Shown: piece by piece, positions 11,490 through 22,756 of the stretch
How the letters are laid out: every line of letters starts with the position of its first letter
How positions within the stretch are numbered: the stretch's first letter is position 1
Assembly: GCA_029237695.1 (NCBI GenBank)
Contig: CM055267.1
Coordinates: 13,419,043 to 13,483,042 of the forward strand
Direction: 5' to 3'
DNA length: 64,000 bases
Origin: Conchocele bisecta
Taxonomy: Eukaryota; Mollusca; Bivalvia; Lucinida; Thyasiridae
Translations under genes and position numbers: made by a program
The notes under the pieces: generated by a model
Seen by the model: only the letters and a program-made list of their open reading frames with translations
What the model was told of the DNA's origin: nothing
Database searches by the model: none

Positions 11490-13180
11490 ATGAGTATATA
11501 CGGACCAGGTAGTTCTTCCGATTGGGTGACAAATTCAAATAATTTGGAACCTGCAGAAGGGGGATTCATCCCGACAGAGGGCGACTTTTTAACTACCCAA
11601 AAAACAAAGGCCTTGATCAATAGAACTATATCGAGGGCCACGGACGAGATTCACAAGAGTCTACTATCACAACTTAGAGAATATGCCCTGGCTGTGAATA
11701 CACAAAGTCGTGAAGAAAAGCATACGGAACTAAAACGAACTAGGTAAAAAAAAAATAACCAAATTTAGAAAGAGGCCCGGTTGGGGATTGATAAAGGCCC
11801 GAGAAGACCGCCAGGCTGACATTACGGTTTATGGGGTGTGGGGTGCGCTTAGAAGACGCTCTCAGCAAAGAAGCTACACTTGCTGAATTAGACGGGAAAA
11901 TAACTCGATTTTCGAAAATGAGGGCCAGTCGGGTATTGAGAAAGCACGAGAAGACACCCCCAGGCGGACCTTACGAAGGCTTATGAGGTGTTGCGCTCAG
12001 AGGACTCTCTCATCAGAGAAGCTGGCACTTACTGAACTAGATAAAAAAATAACCAAATTTCGAAAAGAGACCCGTCGGGTATTGATAAAGTCCGAGAAGA
12101 CCACCAGTCGAACCTTGCAGAGGCCATTGCGGAGGCTTATGATGCGTTGCGCTTAGAGAACTCTCACAGCAAAGAAGCGACACTTACCGAACTAGATGGA
12201 AAAATACCGAATTTCTGAAAGGACCAGGTCGGGGGTTGAGGGGGTCCGAGAAGACCACAAAGAGGCCTTCGGAGGCTTATGGGGCGTTACGCTCCAGAGA
12301 CTATCACAGAAGCGCACTTCGACCATACGAAAAAATAACGAATTTAAAAAAGAGACCCGGTTTGATCTTGTGGAGTGAACGGGTATTGAGAAAGCTAGAA
12401 GACCACCAGGCGGATAATCGGAAGCTTATAGTTGCTCTAGAGGACTCTATCAACAGAAGAAGCGCACTACTGACTAGAGCCGACAAAGCTTTACTGAAGC
12501 TAGGGATGAAAAAATAACCGAATTTCAAAAAGAGCAAAAAGAGGCCCGGTCGGGTATTGATAAAGTCTTAGAAGGCCACCAGGCGGACCTTACGAAGGCT
12601 TATGCAGGACCTACGAGCTTATGAGGTGTTGCGTCAGAGGACTCTATCAACAGAGAAGCGACACTTACTGAACTAGATGAAAAAATAACCGATAAACTGA
12701 AACATGATCGTATAGCCGCGACCAAAGCTCTTGAGAGGCCTCTTATGAGATTCGTACTGAGGCTATAACGCAAACAATGCGCTTGCCGGAATAGTGAAAA
12801 CAATGAAAACACCAAAACGTGTCATAACAGTTTGGGCTGAGAAGCGGGGCCCATTGGTTGTGGGGCACTATGAATATTCGTTCGGTGCCAAAGCGAGTAA
12901 TAAATATGGGGGATACACTATGACAGCTGCAGGTGAAGTTGTCAGAATGGCGGTCTGCTCGGTTAATGCTAATGGTAAACCTGTGGGCGCGGTCGCGATA
13001 AATATTGTAGTAGATGGGGAAGAACGGGGGGTTGGAGTCACTAAAATCTCTGGAGATAGTTCGACGGTGGTTTCGTTTGCCGGTGATGATCGAATTAGAC
13101 TTTCCCAAGGTAGTGTTATTAACTTTATTACGAAAATGTCGGTGAACCAGAGAGTTCTTCCACTATTGTCTCATTGTTAA
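11490..13180 (+). pseudogene. Fibre-like attachment protein with coiled-coil stalk, element A (frameshifted)
   Basis: The gene begins MSIYG, as does the fibre-like gene of element C, and follows the penton-like gene. A short N-terminal domain leads into a stalk built from six to seven tandem repeats of about 145 bp rich in Glu, Lys, Leu and Ile (for example REDHQAD), as expected for a coiled-coil shaft. The C-terminal head of about 120 residues starts near 12800 (RVITVWAEKRGPLV) and includes YGGYTMTAAGEV and LSQGSVINFITK, a beta-rich pattern that suggests a jelly-roll-type head. Many indels interrupt the stalk. The same head, almost identical in DNA, follows the assembly gap in element B (32023-32430). 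Attachment to host cells is inferred from architecture only. Confidence 0.6.
11740..12740 (+). repeat. About 145-bp tandem repeats encoding the fibre stalk
   Basis: Six to seven degenerate direct repeats. Each contains a GAACTAGATGAAAAAATAAC-like block, a CCGAGAAGACCACCAG-like block and a GAGGACTCTATCAACAGAG-like block. They lie inside the fibre gene. Unit length varies through indels, many of which break the frame. Confidence 0.85.
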
Positions 13181-13226
13181 TTGAACTTATTTTGTAAATA
13201 CTAATATATTGAACTAAAATTTAAAT

Positions 13227-13921
13227 ATGAACGAATCACCGCTTCCAATTGTCAATACCACTCCACCAACACTGTATCCAACTCTCAATACCACTCACCA
13301 ACACTGTATCCAACTCTCAATACCACTCCACCAACACTGTATCCAATTAACGAAAGAAGTTCAGATTTTAGGTTGAATAATATCGTCGCTATGCAGGATA
13401 TTTTAGTTAGAGAATGTGCAAATAGAAAAAGACACGCTAACAAATATAGGCGCTCGGCAAACATAGCTGAAGCATCTAGTACGTTCTGGCAAGTGTTTCT
13501 GTGTTGTGTGGGGCGGGGACTACTGCAATGCTATCTACAATTGTAATGGTTCCACTTGCAGGGGTTTTGAGTGGAATTACCGTTTTATCTGGAACACTTT
13601 GTATGGTAATTAGGGCGGTGGGTGGAAAACTCGAGAAAAAAAGTAGAAAACATGATAGAATATCCGTCTCGCTAGGTCTAAGAAAAATAGCATCGACGTT
13701 ATGGTGTCCAAAGCGTTGGCCGATAAGAAAATATCAAATTTAGAGTTTGAATCCGTGGTGGAAGAAATGGGGAGATATGAAGAATTAAAAAATGATATAA
13801 GGATCAAGGCAAGGCGCGCGCCACCATGCCCAAAATTGAGTGTACTGATTGGGATAAATTTAGGGTAAAACTTGGAAATAAAGTCGGAGGAAATGTTACA
13901 GCACCAACTACAGACATTTGA
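13227..13921 (+). pseudogene. Two-helix membrane protein with Pro/Thr repeats, element A (frameshifted)
   Basis: It starts MNESP at 13227, followed by three 33-bp repeats coding for YPTLNTTPPTL-like units. A conserved block (RLNNIVAMQDILVRECANRK) then leads to two hydrophobic helices (13495-13620) and a basic, helical C-terminal part with EMGRYEELKNDIR. Frame changes occur near 13290, 13480 and 13680. The element B copy (32470-33122) is nearly identical in DNA. Element C has a diverged, less broken homologue without the repeats at 40883-41443. This is a recurrent Polinton-associated family of unknown function. Confidence 0.65.
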
Positions 13922-14021
13922 TTAGTAGTGGGTAAACGAATCGTTGGGTGTTTATACATAATACGGTAACTCGGCGCAGACAGAATCGTAAAACTCTATA
14001 TCCGTAAACGAATCGTTGTTT

Positions 14022-14283
14022 TTAAACCAGTCTTATAAAATTAGTTTCACCCTCTTCACCTAGTTGTTCTCCGATCCTATTTAGTCGCTTCATTTCACGA
14101 ATATGTCTCTTGCTTAGCTTACATAATTTCCGGTATAATATTGTAAATGCAACGTTTTTTATCGGAACGTAATAAATTACGCTGATATTTCATGTATTCA
14201 ATTAATATAGTGCTTTCAATTTATAGTAATATTCATCAATAAGGTCATTATAAAATTCCAATTCCCATTCTATTTTATTATCC
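14022..14283 (-). pseudogene. Small acidic-start protein, element A (frameshifted)
   Basis: The minus-strand frame starts at ATG 14283 (MDNKIEWELEFYNDL) and is broken near 14200. A helical basic tail with RHIREMKRLNRIGEQ ends at 14022. Element B has a short counterpart beginning MDNKIHNELEF at 33701, in the same position near the right end. A box shared with the next upstream gene lies directly before the start. The function is unknown. Confidence 0.4.
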
Positions 14284-14340
14284 ATTTTTGTGAGTATAAC
14301 TTATAGTTTTCTTATCTTTAATAGGGTGTAAGTTGTGGTT
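14284..14340 (-). promoter_or_regulatory. Candidate promoter box upstream of the 14283 gene
   Basis: On the minus strand this reads ACACCCTATTAAAGATAAGA, then a short spacer and TTATACTCA about 15 bases before the ATG. The same arrangement lies before the 14648 gene (ACACCCTATTAGAGATAAGA, spacer, TTATACTCA). Two same-strand genes sharing an upstream box suggests a promoter; this is inference. Confidence 0.45.
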
Positions 14341-14363
14341 AATTTTTAAAAAAATTGAACATA

Positions 14364-14648
14364 TCATATCTTTCTAACTGACTTTTCGATTTGAATTATT
14401 ACTAAACGATAATACTTGCGAGCACGTAATCCCTTGTTAATCATTCGATGAGTAGCCTGAGTGCCACCGCATGGTGGACATAGTAATGACTCGGCTTTGG
14501 TCCCTACCCCACAATGCCGACAGGGGCGAGGCGAAACGGAACCTCTTCGCATCCATGCACGGTGATGTTTGCAATATTCGTAAATACCGGTACGAAAATA
14601 TCTCTCGTGACTACCTGTCTTCAACCACGCACACTTAACTAGAACCAT
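14364..14648 (-). CDS. Small zinc-ribbon-like protein, element A
   Basis: An intact 94-codon frame with an even spread of basic residues and a cysteine/histidine pattern typical of a zinc-binding fold: CKHH near residue 27, then CRHCGVG near 43 and CPPCGG near 57. Metal binding is inferred from the paired CxxC motifs. It is the last gene before the right terminus, transcribed towards the interior like its neighbour at 14022-14283 and sharing the same upstream box. A regulatory or nucleic-acid-binding role is plausible but not shown. I do not recognise the family. Confidence 0.55.
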   Translation of the reverse strand: MVLVKCAWLKTGSHERYFRTGIYEYCKHHRAWMRRGSVSPRPCRHCGVGTKAESLLCPPCGGTQATHRMINKGLRARKYYRLVIIQIEKSVRKI

Positions 14649-14651
14649 TAT

Positions 14652-14708
14652 GTTATTATATATACTGAGTATAACATAGGGATTCTTATCTCTAATAGGG
14701 TGTATCTT
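14652..14708 (-). promoter_or_regulatory. Candidate promoter box upstream of the 14648 gene
   Basis: The second copy of the box described for 14284-14340: on the minus strand ACACCCTATTAGAGATAAGA, spacer, TTATACTCA, then an AT-rich stretch before the ATG. Confidence 0.45.
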
Positions 14709-14784
14709 CTCATGTCATAAATATATGGTCTCGCGGTTGATGAAAAATATGTTCTCATACATACCCGAACATGAACAGTAGGTG

Positions 14785-14925
14785 TGTTTTTTAAAAAAAA
14801 TTATGCTTACTCCCCCCTTTGTGTTTGGAAAAATTAAAATTATGCCTACTCCCCCCTTCGTGTTTTGAAAAATTAAAATTACTCCCATTCTCATAAATAT
14901 TCTCATAAAAATGGAGGAAAATCTG
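14785..14925. repeat. Subterminal direct repeats, element A right end
   Basis: Two to three direct copies of a unit of about 45 bp containing TACTCCCCCCTT and GAAAAATTAAAATTA, immediately inside the terminal palindrome. They may belong to the terminal inverted repeat; the left end is not in the window. Confidence 0.7.
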
Positions 14926-15032
14926 AGTAGTATATAAGAGTCATTAATTATAGCACCACCTGGTGGGAGGCACCACGTGTAGCCGGTGGCTTCCAGAGGG
15001 TGGTGGTATCATTTTGACTCTTATATACTACT
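14926..15032. repeat. Palindromic right terminus of element A
   Basis: 107 bp bounded by AGTAGTATATAAGAGTC on the inside and GACTCTTATATACTACT on the outside, so the end can fold on itself. ACTACT at 15027-15032 is the element end. Element B ends have the same design. Confidence 0.75.
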
Positions 15033-15034
15033 AG

Positions 15035-15275
15035 GGGGCCGTTTCACTAAACTTTGTACAACTAAAATGTTTGTAAGTGCAAATTTAGGATCGTCTGGAA
15101 ATTTTAATTGATGGATTTACATTTATTTAACATAGGCTGCATATGCAGCCTATGCTCAATAAATGTAAATCCAACAAATGTTTATAAGAAAACTATGTTA
15201 ATTTGAAATTTACTGACTATCATAATTTTGCAGTTACAAACAATTTACTCGTCCAAAGTTTTATAGTCGCCTGGA
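15035..15275. mobile_element. Foldback MITE copy (family R2)
   Basis: It begins GGGGCCGTTTCACTAAACTT next to the element A terminus and contains a central palindrome CATAGGCTGCATATGCAGCC and ATAAATGTAAATCC. A complete copy lies at 57351-57592 and a shortened one at 24128-24272. Confidence 0.7.
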
Positions 15276-17207
15276 CTGGTTTAGTCACATTATCCATTGA
15301 CCGACTGGTTCCTATAGAAGGAGACAATTTTAGAATTTTGCATTAATTATAACATTTATTCATTAACTTGCATCAAAATATATCTTCTCATTAATTGGGT
15401 CAGTACAGTGCGAGTCGCGACATATTTAGTATTTCGCGACAACCTCAAACCAGCAAAGAAGATTTAACAATTCCATGATTATCGTTAGTCCACTAACGAT
15501 GCCCTGTTATACGAATAACCTCATAAATGGTTTATGCAATGATACTTACTCATTGAGTCGAACAATGTTTCACACAATTGATTTGGTTTGTTACTTCCTG
15601 TAAGAAATGTTATTCAATAATAGGTAAAATTCACAGCCAACCCATATTTAATTCAAGTTTATTGAATAAAATTTAGTTTCACACACTGGCAGTGCAGCTT
15701 TCAGTACTAGAAAATGATTCAATGGGTCCAGAGAACACTCTACATAGGCTATATATGTATAAACATAGCAAAGAAATTACCCAAAAGGGGTGCTGGATAA
15801 GCAAAAATGTGCAGATTTTGGCCTAAAAATCCAGTTTCCGATATTAAGTAAAAAAATAACTATGGTAAATACGGTACATGTAATTGGTTTCTTGTGACAG
15901 AATTTGCCAAATTTTCTGAAGCAGACATTTTAGTTGATACAATCACTTCAGCTAACATTCTAGCAATGTCCCATAGCTGAAAAGTGGTACTTCTTTGAGA
16001 AATTTGCTATATTATTCTTATGAGAAACAAAATTACAATGTATATCTCTTTTTCCATTAAAAACAAGGGATCTTTTTCAATTTATTGTCATTTTTATGAT
16101 TTTCAACATTTTTTTTGTTGAATATTGTCGTGAAATGATCGGATAATAAAAAAGTTACAACTGGTACCTTTGCAGCAAACCTGTATAAATAGGGTCATAT
16201 AGGAAACAGGCAGGCACCATGACCTTTTGTACCTTCACATGGTTGTGGAAACACTTACCGGTAGTCATTTTTTATGTCAAAAAGTTTCTTCACCCTTGAC
16301 CTTTTTTTGTGTTTAAAGCATGCACTTCTCTGATGGTTTTTGTGACGGTTACTTTAGCACAGGCCCATGCTCATGTTACGGTCAAATGCCTCCGCAGGCG
16401 ACACCGCTTCTGTGGCGGAATTCTTGTCTGGAGGTGAGATCCCATGTTCCAGCCCAAATTAGCTAATTTGGGTTGGAACATGTGATCTCACCTCCAGAAA
16501 ACTAGGGAACGATATTGATTGACTTATCAAACAACACCGTAGATGACATTTAATGACAGTTCCAGAGAATTAACGAGTTTAACGACACATTTGATGATAC
16601 GATATCAGTAATTATTCTTGAGTGTTCTTACTCTATTTTATATCCTTGTATAACAACAACCTTAATCTTTTCAAAGACAATGATAAGATTCTCCTGGACA
16701 AAATTCACAGTCTAAATTCAGGAATCAATGCGTTAAATGTCGAGCAAGGAAAGTATGCACCCAGAATTAGCCAAGACTTGATGACCTTAAAGAAACGTAA
16801 TATGAATAACTCAATTGAACCCTTAGACCGCTACACACAACAATTGTCGTCTGCTGTTGCTTTTATATCTTGCCTTATTTCTCAATAAAAACATGGTTTG
16901 ACAGCACTTCAGAATCATTTCCACTTGATATGTGGGAGTATTTGGAACACATTTCTGCCCCCATTAACATGACCTCAACCTTTTTGACCATCACATGGTT
17001 GTAGAAACACTTAGCCTTTCTTCATCATCATATAACTTTAATATTACTTGATGGATTACTTCAATATTTTGACCCTTGATACATGTAAACATTTGGAACA
17101 CACACTCAGGCCGGCCTTAAAAAATTGTTTGTTTCCTGTAACCCGACCCAGAATTTTAGAAGTGGGTCGGTCGGTAGGCAATTTCTTTTTTTTTTCTGTC
17201 ACATGAC
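15276..17207. other. Intergenic or intronic DNA, no gene recognised
   Basis: AT-rich sequence without a supported exon. It holds a 70-bp palindrome at 16430-16500 built on GGAGGTGAGATCCCATGTTC and a half copy of foldback family R3 at 16816-16925. The open frame at 16622-16888 runs into that repeat and is not supported as a gene. Confidence 0.6.
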
Positions 17208-17325
17208 ATATTGAATTGAAAAATTATTAATATTAAAATGGTACAATATTTTAACACTTGCATTGCAAGTGTTAAAATATTGTACCTTTTTAATATTAAT
17301 AATTTTTAAATTCAATATTGCAAGT
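17208..17325. repeat. Long palindrome
   Basis: An inverted repeat centred near 17269, with ACACTTGCATTGCAAGTGT at the middle and arms of about 50 bp that include AATATTGTACC and AATATTAATAAT. Confidence 0.85.
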
Positions 17326-17699
17326 CGATCCCCCCGCCCAGCCTCGAAGTACACTTTTTTAGCATCGAGGTCCACTTTTTTAGACCCCCCTATATACCTC
17401 AGGTCGAAACGACCCCCCCTTCAAACAGGTCTGGCTACGGGCCTGGCAAGTCTTGCAATACAAATATGTCAATTGCTGTATGTGTTGTTGTATGACCCTC
17501 CCATCACCAGTAATCCCAAGCTGAAGGTCACAGACTTGGGTAAATTTCTGATAACTTCTTGTTTCCTTTGATAGAAATTATTTATATTTCACACATGCTT
17601 TCCTCTGATGGTCCTCTATCATGCTTTGCCAAATCCATGACCCTTCCACCACCAGTAATGCCAAGGTATTTTCTATTCTACTTTCATGTGCAGCATGGT

Positions 17700-18012
17700 T
17701 TTAACCATTTAGGTAATAAAACCATGGGCTGTTGTGTTTACTGTGGTAAACAATACATTTGTTATGGAGGACTACTCGCAAACTTTAAACAGACCAAATG
17801 TATTATTCACCCCAGTAAACGCAACAGCCCATGGTTTTATTACTTAGGGGATAACCATGCTTTGTTTTTCGATTTGGAGCGGTATGTGGGAGGTTTTATG
17901 GTCTGTGAATCAGTTTTACGGCGACGCGTTAGCGTCGCCGTAAAACTGATTCACAGACCATAAAACCTCACACATACCGCTCCAAATCGAAAAACAAAGC
18001 ATGGTTATCCCC
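17700..18012. repeat. Two adjacent large inverted repeats
   Basis: The first (about 17705-17850) pairs TAATAAAACCATGGGCTGTT with its complement around an imperfect loop. The second (17849-18012) is a near-perfect palindrome of about 80-bp arms centred on GCGACGCGTTAGCGTCGC. Both look like foldback elements; the open frame across them is incidental. Confidence 0.85.
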
Positions 18013-19360
18013 ATTCTAATGCACCTAGTGTGCTCCCCGCTTTCTGCAACGTCGTAGCATATCACGAACAGTGATATTTTTCATTACGTCAGCAGGCTGT
18101 TGTCGTCATCGATTTATAACCGCCTCACACCAAACGAATTTATGAAATGTAACTCCGCCGAAGAATATTCTCATTTCAAGTAGAGATTAATGGGACTTTT
18201 TCTAAGACATCTATACATTTATTCAACTGTAATGTTTATTTTAACTATTGTATTGCTTTTGTTTATGTAGTTGCAACAGTTATTTGCTTTTATTCATTTA
18301 AAGCAATGCCAACAATTCTGCATTGGGTTCGTGTGATTTTACAAACGAAATGTCGGCAACAACTTGTTGTGTCAACAGGCCTGGGATTTCCCTGGATTTA
18401 CGCCTAATTCAGGTGAATACCCATCTGCAATACAGTTTGTTATGTATAGTCATGTGTGTGCACATTGGAATAATTCGTAAAGTTATAGGCTGGTACTATA
18501 CTGGCATATTGAGTTTGCATTTGAGCACTTTATTAAATTCTTCTGCATTTTGGGCGGGTGGGGTAATATTTTTGGGAATTTGTTGAAGGGCCACCACACT
18601 GAAGCCACGTGTGTCACTCGTTGGCAGATTCTCTTTTCCGCTTTGGGTTGTACATGTCCATATGGCAGAATGGATAACCGAAAATGTACCGAAATTAATT
18701 TGGAAATATTTGCATTCCCCGTACGTCGCTGGCCATTGTTTACAAAAGCGCGTAGGGTTACATAAATCTGTCAAGTTGTAAAACACAGGCTGGTAAAACG
18801 GAGATTTTATATGCTGTGATTTGTCATATTTTATAGGCTCTGATTTCAATTGACCAACCAGATGCATGCTTTCTATTTTCGGTGCATTAGAATTATATTT
18901 TCACTGCATTTTCTGATAGATTCAAAAATGTAAACAAGCAAATACAGTGTATGGCTTTAAAATTAGGAATAATGTTGTTTTACGTCATTTTGTCACAATT
19001 GCTGGAACAGCAACGTTGCCGGTCAATAGCGTAACGTTATTGACAACGACGATGAACGTCCTGTATTTTAATGACGCCAAACAAACTTTAACGAATCCAC
19101 ATCATCGCGCGACGTCACGTGGGGCTAATGTAATGTACTGGGATGTAAATGCAATACGTTGAATGGGCGTTCCATTATGAATGTAAGGACAGTGTAAATA
19201 TAATAATTTGGCTCAGTTAACTTTTGGAACAGTGAATTTAACTTGTATTTTCAAAATATTGTGAGTATTGTACTCCCATGTTTAAAAATATTTGCGCATT
19301 GAGTAAAAAAAACCACTTAAAATACATCAGAGCGCACCTTATCTGGAGCGCTTATATGTA
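18013..19360. other. Intronic or intergenic DNA without recognised gene
   Basis: No exon with protein similarity seen. A block near 19010-19160 (GCAACGTTGCCGGTCAATAG) recurs near 34868-34990, so it is a dispersed repeat. Confidence 0.5.
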
Positions 19361-19592
19361 GCCGTGACTGGAGAAATGGGGCTTATGGGATTTGTGACCA
19401 GTGTAACTCCTGATCACATATCACAATCCTGTCAACAGATTACATCTATATTGTTTGCTAGAAAAATGACAGGCATTTCATTGATGGGATGGCAAACAGT
19501 GTAGATCCTGATCAGTCTGTGCGGATGCACAGGCTGATCTGGATCTACACTGGTGGCAAAACCCATAAGCTCCCATATTTCCAGTCACAGCC
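19361..19592. mobile_element. Foldback MITE copy (family R1)
   Basis: About 230 bp with ends GTGACTGGAGAAATGGGG and its reverse complement. The interior has CCTGATCAGTCTGTGCGGAT. Other copies or fragments: 20826-21072, 21718-21860, 22347-22545, 56258-56443 and 59636-59865. Confidence 0.8.
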
Positions 19593-19760
19593 ACAAACAA
19601 TGGTTTCATTGACAAAGCATCTAATATACTATTTTACTATTATTTTTATTATCAATCTACATTGCTTGGCCCTAAATGATACTCTTTTGTGTTGATGGGC
19701 CGTTAAGCACCATTCGTTTCAACAAAGCAATAACTATGGAATGCTCTCTTACTTCTACAG

Positions 19761-19841
19761 CTCTGCCTGGCAAGCAGCGAGGCTCCCAGTGAGGTGGAGA
19801 GAGCGATCAGAGATGCCGAACATGTACAGACCACCATCCAG
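19761..19841 (+). CDS. RINT1: RINT1 exon 1 of window
   Basis: 81 bp, phase 0 at both ends, acceptor CTTCTACAG and donor GTACAG. It encodes an N-terminal coiled-coil segment (SSEAPSEVERAIRDAEHV) that aligns with the Ser-Ser-Glu region early in animal RINT1. Confidence 0.75.
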
Positions 19842-20655
19842 GTACAGTACCGTAGGTCACACAGGCTCGTGCTTCATTGTATAACACTTAGAATACGGGA
19901 AACGAAACATGTTTTGTTTTGAATTTTGTCTTCTTTCTTTAAAAACATGGTTTAACAGCACTTTAGAATCATGAATGATTCTAAAGTGCTGTCAAACCAT
20001 GTTTTGGATGAGAAAATTGACCCCTCTTCCAAAAAACAAAACACAACAACAACTGCAACTGACAAAATTTATTTCAGCATTGTACAGTTCCATTACTCCG
20101 CAAGCTTGTGGTACCTTACAACCTGTGTGACCAGTGTATCTTCATCACGGGATACACATACACATTGTTGCTCTTGAATTGTGATCTGTGAGCTTGGGAT
20201 AATTATGCCCTCGGTCTCAGTAGAACCGGGAGACATATAGTGTTTGGACTGTGTGTCCATCACTGGGTCTGGTTAAGAAGTTTGCCACTCTGCCATCCAC
20301 TCTGCTCAAAAGCCTTGTGTCTAAAGAGTACTTTACCCATGATTTCAATTTGAGCGCATTTTTTATTTTTCAAATGGATGTGCTGAATTTTTCCAATACC
20401 AATAGGGAATAAATTGGTAACAAATGCACAAACAAAGTTGAAAATTCACTTACTTTAGCTGCAAAAGTTATTTTCTATTCAAATAAGTGGATTTCAACTT
20501 TATTGGATCATTTTTACTCCTCATTTTGTATTTTTAAATCGAGTATTTTATACTCACACTTCTGCAAATCAATGCGTATTCAGGTAATAAATGCGCAAAC
20601 TACACGAATACACACCTTACGTGGAGCTCTGTGTCACATGTTGTGTTTCCTATAG
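19842..20655. other. RINT1 intron
   Basis: Contains a 66-bp palindrome at 19945-20010 (AGCACTTTAGAATCATGAAT) related to family R3. Nothing else recognised. Confidence 0.7.
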
Positions 20656-20816
20656 AGACTCGGGGACCAGACCGGGAAACTAGAGGGGATGGTGGGAGAG
20701 CAGGTAGCGGCATTGAGGCCCCTGGTGGGGGATGCCAGTCAGCTGACCTGTGAGGTGGAGAGACTGGACAAGCTCTCTAAGTACCTCGCCCACATAGTGA
20801 CCGTCGACGACCTCAG
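20656..20816 (+). CDS. RINT1: RINT1 exon 2 of window
   Basis: 161 bp after acceptor TTTCCTATAG, ending before GTAAAC with two bases left over. It encodes a Leu/Glu-rich coiled-coil segment including EVERLDKLSKYL, which corresponds to the region before the RINT1/Tip20 domain. Confidence 0.78.
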
Positions 20817-22581
20817 GTAAACATTCAAGTGGCTGTGACGGCAGAAATGGGGAAAATTGGTTTTGGTTTTGCGACCAGTGTAGGTCCTGATCAAATAACA
20901 AATTCATGTAGCCTGATAACAATCTATTTTGCTAATTAGAAGCACAATAGGTGTTTTGTTGATGGACTGGCGAACAGTGCAGATCCTGATCAGACTGTGT
21001 GGATGCACAGTCTGATCTGGATCTACATTGTTCACAAATTCCATAAGCCCCATTTCTCCAGTCACAGCCACATGACAAATATAGCCACTGATGACTAGTG
21101 TGCTCGCCCCAGGTAGAATTCGTTCCAGGTCTTAAAAATTATGCCGAGAGTTATGTAACTTTTTCCTTTCTGTCCGTTCGCCCATCCATCTGTCCGTAAC
21201 ACAGAAACCCAACATTTCAAAATGTGAATTAACCCTTAGACCGCTACACACAACAATTGTCGACTGCTGTTGCTTTTATATCTTGCCTTATTTCTCAATA
21301 AAAACATGGTTTGACAGCACTTAAGAATCATTTCCAATGGAAATGATTCAGAAGTCTGTCAAAGCATGTTGTAAATTATTCTAAAGTGCTGTCAAAGCAT
21401 GTTTTTGATGATAAAAATGGAAAATTAAAAATAAACAGCAGACGACAAAAAAATAAGATAGCGGTGTAAGGGTTAAAGTTTTTTGTTTGTAAGTCAATTC
21501 AGCGGGCGGACGTATCTGTGAGCACCTTCTTACTTGCTCTAGTGTACATAAGGACCCAGACCACACAGAGGAAAATAAAGAAAACAATTAATATATGTAC
21601 ATTATGTATGTATAGCCAGCTAGAATTATTTTTTGCCAGAATTCATTGTTGCTCAACGAACAATTATCTCACGTATTTGTCAATTATTATAACCAGTCGT
21701 TTCCCTATCATATTTGTATGTGATTGGAAAAATGGGCTTATGATACTTCCGACCAGTGTAGAGCCAGATCATGCATGCAATATGGTCAGGGTGTGCACTG
21801 ATGACCATTCACTCAGCAAAACACCTGTTGTACTTATAACACACAGCATACATGTAGATCTTTGCTGCCTTGCTGCCTGAGTGTGTTCACAGACCAGTAG
21901 CCTATTTCACCAACATTGCAAAGTATACTTTTCTAGCAAAGTATACTTTGAGTGAGAAATTTTAACTTTTAGGATAAGTTTATTAATTTTTATTATACTG
22001 AATTTATTACATTATCACAGCCATTTTGGCTGTGCTAATGTAATAAATTCAGTATAATAATTCTGCATACTGTTAATCATCAAATATATGCAGTTGTTAG
22101 TTTTATATGAAATAATGCATTTCAGGAAAAATAAATGATTACTCCCTCAAAGTACATGTATACTTTGCTAGAAACGTATACTTTGCATTTTTAGTGAAAT
22201 CGGCTACAGGCTCCATGCTTATAACATCTGGAGCACATTCTCCAAATTCCCACTCAAAATCACACAGTTTGATTGAGCATAGCTCAGCCTCGGGCAATCA
22301 AACTTCCTGACTTTGAGCATGAGAAGCACATTTTTGATAATTTTGCCACAAATGTCATAAGCCTCATAAATTATGGGATTTGTCACCAATGTAGCATGAT
22401 AACGATCTACATTGTGTGTTACAAGTATGACGGGTGTTTCATTGATGGAATGGTTCACAGTGCAGATCCTGATCAGACTGCCGATGCACAGGCTAATCTG
22501 GATGTACACTGGTCACAAAACCAGCACAATTTCTCCAGTCATATCGCATACAACTAATGTTAAATATGCGACATGTTGTAG
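20817..22581. other. RINT1 intron rich in foldback elements
   Basis: Holds R1 copies at 20826-21072, 21718-21860 (partial) and 22347-22545, a complete R3 foldback element at 21231-21476 (ends AACCCTTAGACCG and its complement), and an R4 foldback element at 21896-22206 (CAAAGTATACTTTTCTAGCA). Open frames here are repeat-derived. Confidence 0.75.
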
Positions 22582-22756
22582 CTGTCAGCTGCAGACGTGT
22601 CTGCTGACGGAGGACGTGGGCGGGTCTGTGGACGTGTTCCTGGGTCTGTCCCGCCTCTACACCCGCCTCCACTCCTCGCTGCTGCCTCCACCTCGCCCGC
22701 TTCACCCGTGAAACCACCCTCTTCTGGTACCAAATACTCACTGAGAAAATTGCCAA
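22582..22756 (+). CDS. RINT1: RINT1 exon 3 of window, with a one-base frameshift
   Basis: I placed the acceptor at ATGTTGTAG because it keeps phase with exon 2. The first part encodes CLLTEDVGGSVDVFLGLSRL. The last part (ARFTRETTLFWYQILTEKI) is a clear RINT1 match but reads in a different frame, with the shift near 22670-22685. The donor is AA/GTAAGC with two bases left over. A required host gene broken this way suggests a base-calling error or an allele defect. Confidence 0.72.

Larger units (their letters stand above)
1..15032. mobile_element. Polinton/Maverick element A (left end outside window)
   Basis: A virus-like DNA transposon recognised from its gene set: protein-primed PolB, DDE integrase, packaging ATPase, major capsid protein, penton-like and fibre-like proteins. 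The right terminus is ACTACT at 15032, the same terminal hexamer that ends elements B and C. The left terminus lies before base 1. Core genes use GC-rich codons, whereas the fibre-adjacent segment (13.2-14.9 kb) is AT-rich like elements B and C. Nearly every gene has frameshifts, so the copy is decayed, poorly assembled, or both. It lies upstream of the first RINT1 exon seen here. Confidence 0.9.

Noticed and set aside
16622..16888. 88-codon frame as a possible upstream RINT1 exon
   Set aside because: No RINT1 similarity, and its right third is the dispersed R3 repeat.
22219..22557. Frames on both strands around the R1 copy near 22.4 kb
   Set aside because: They lie in the foldback element and recur with it.
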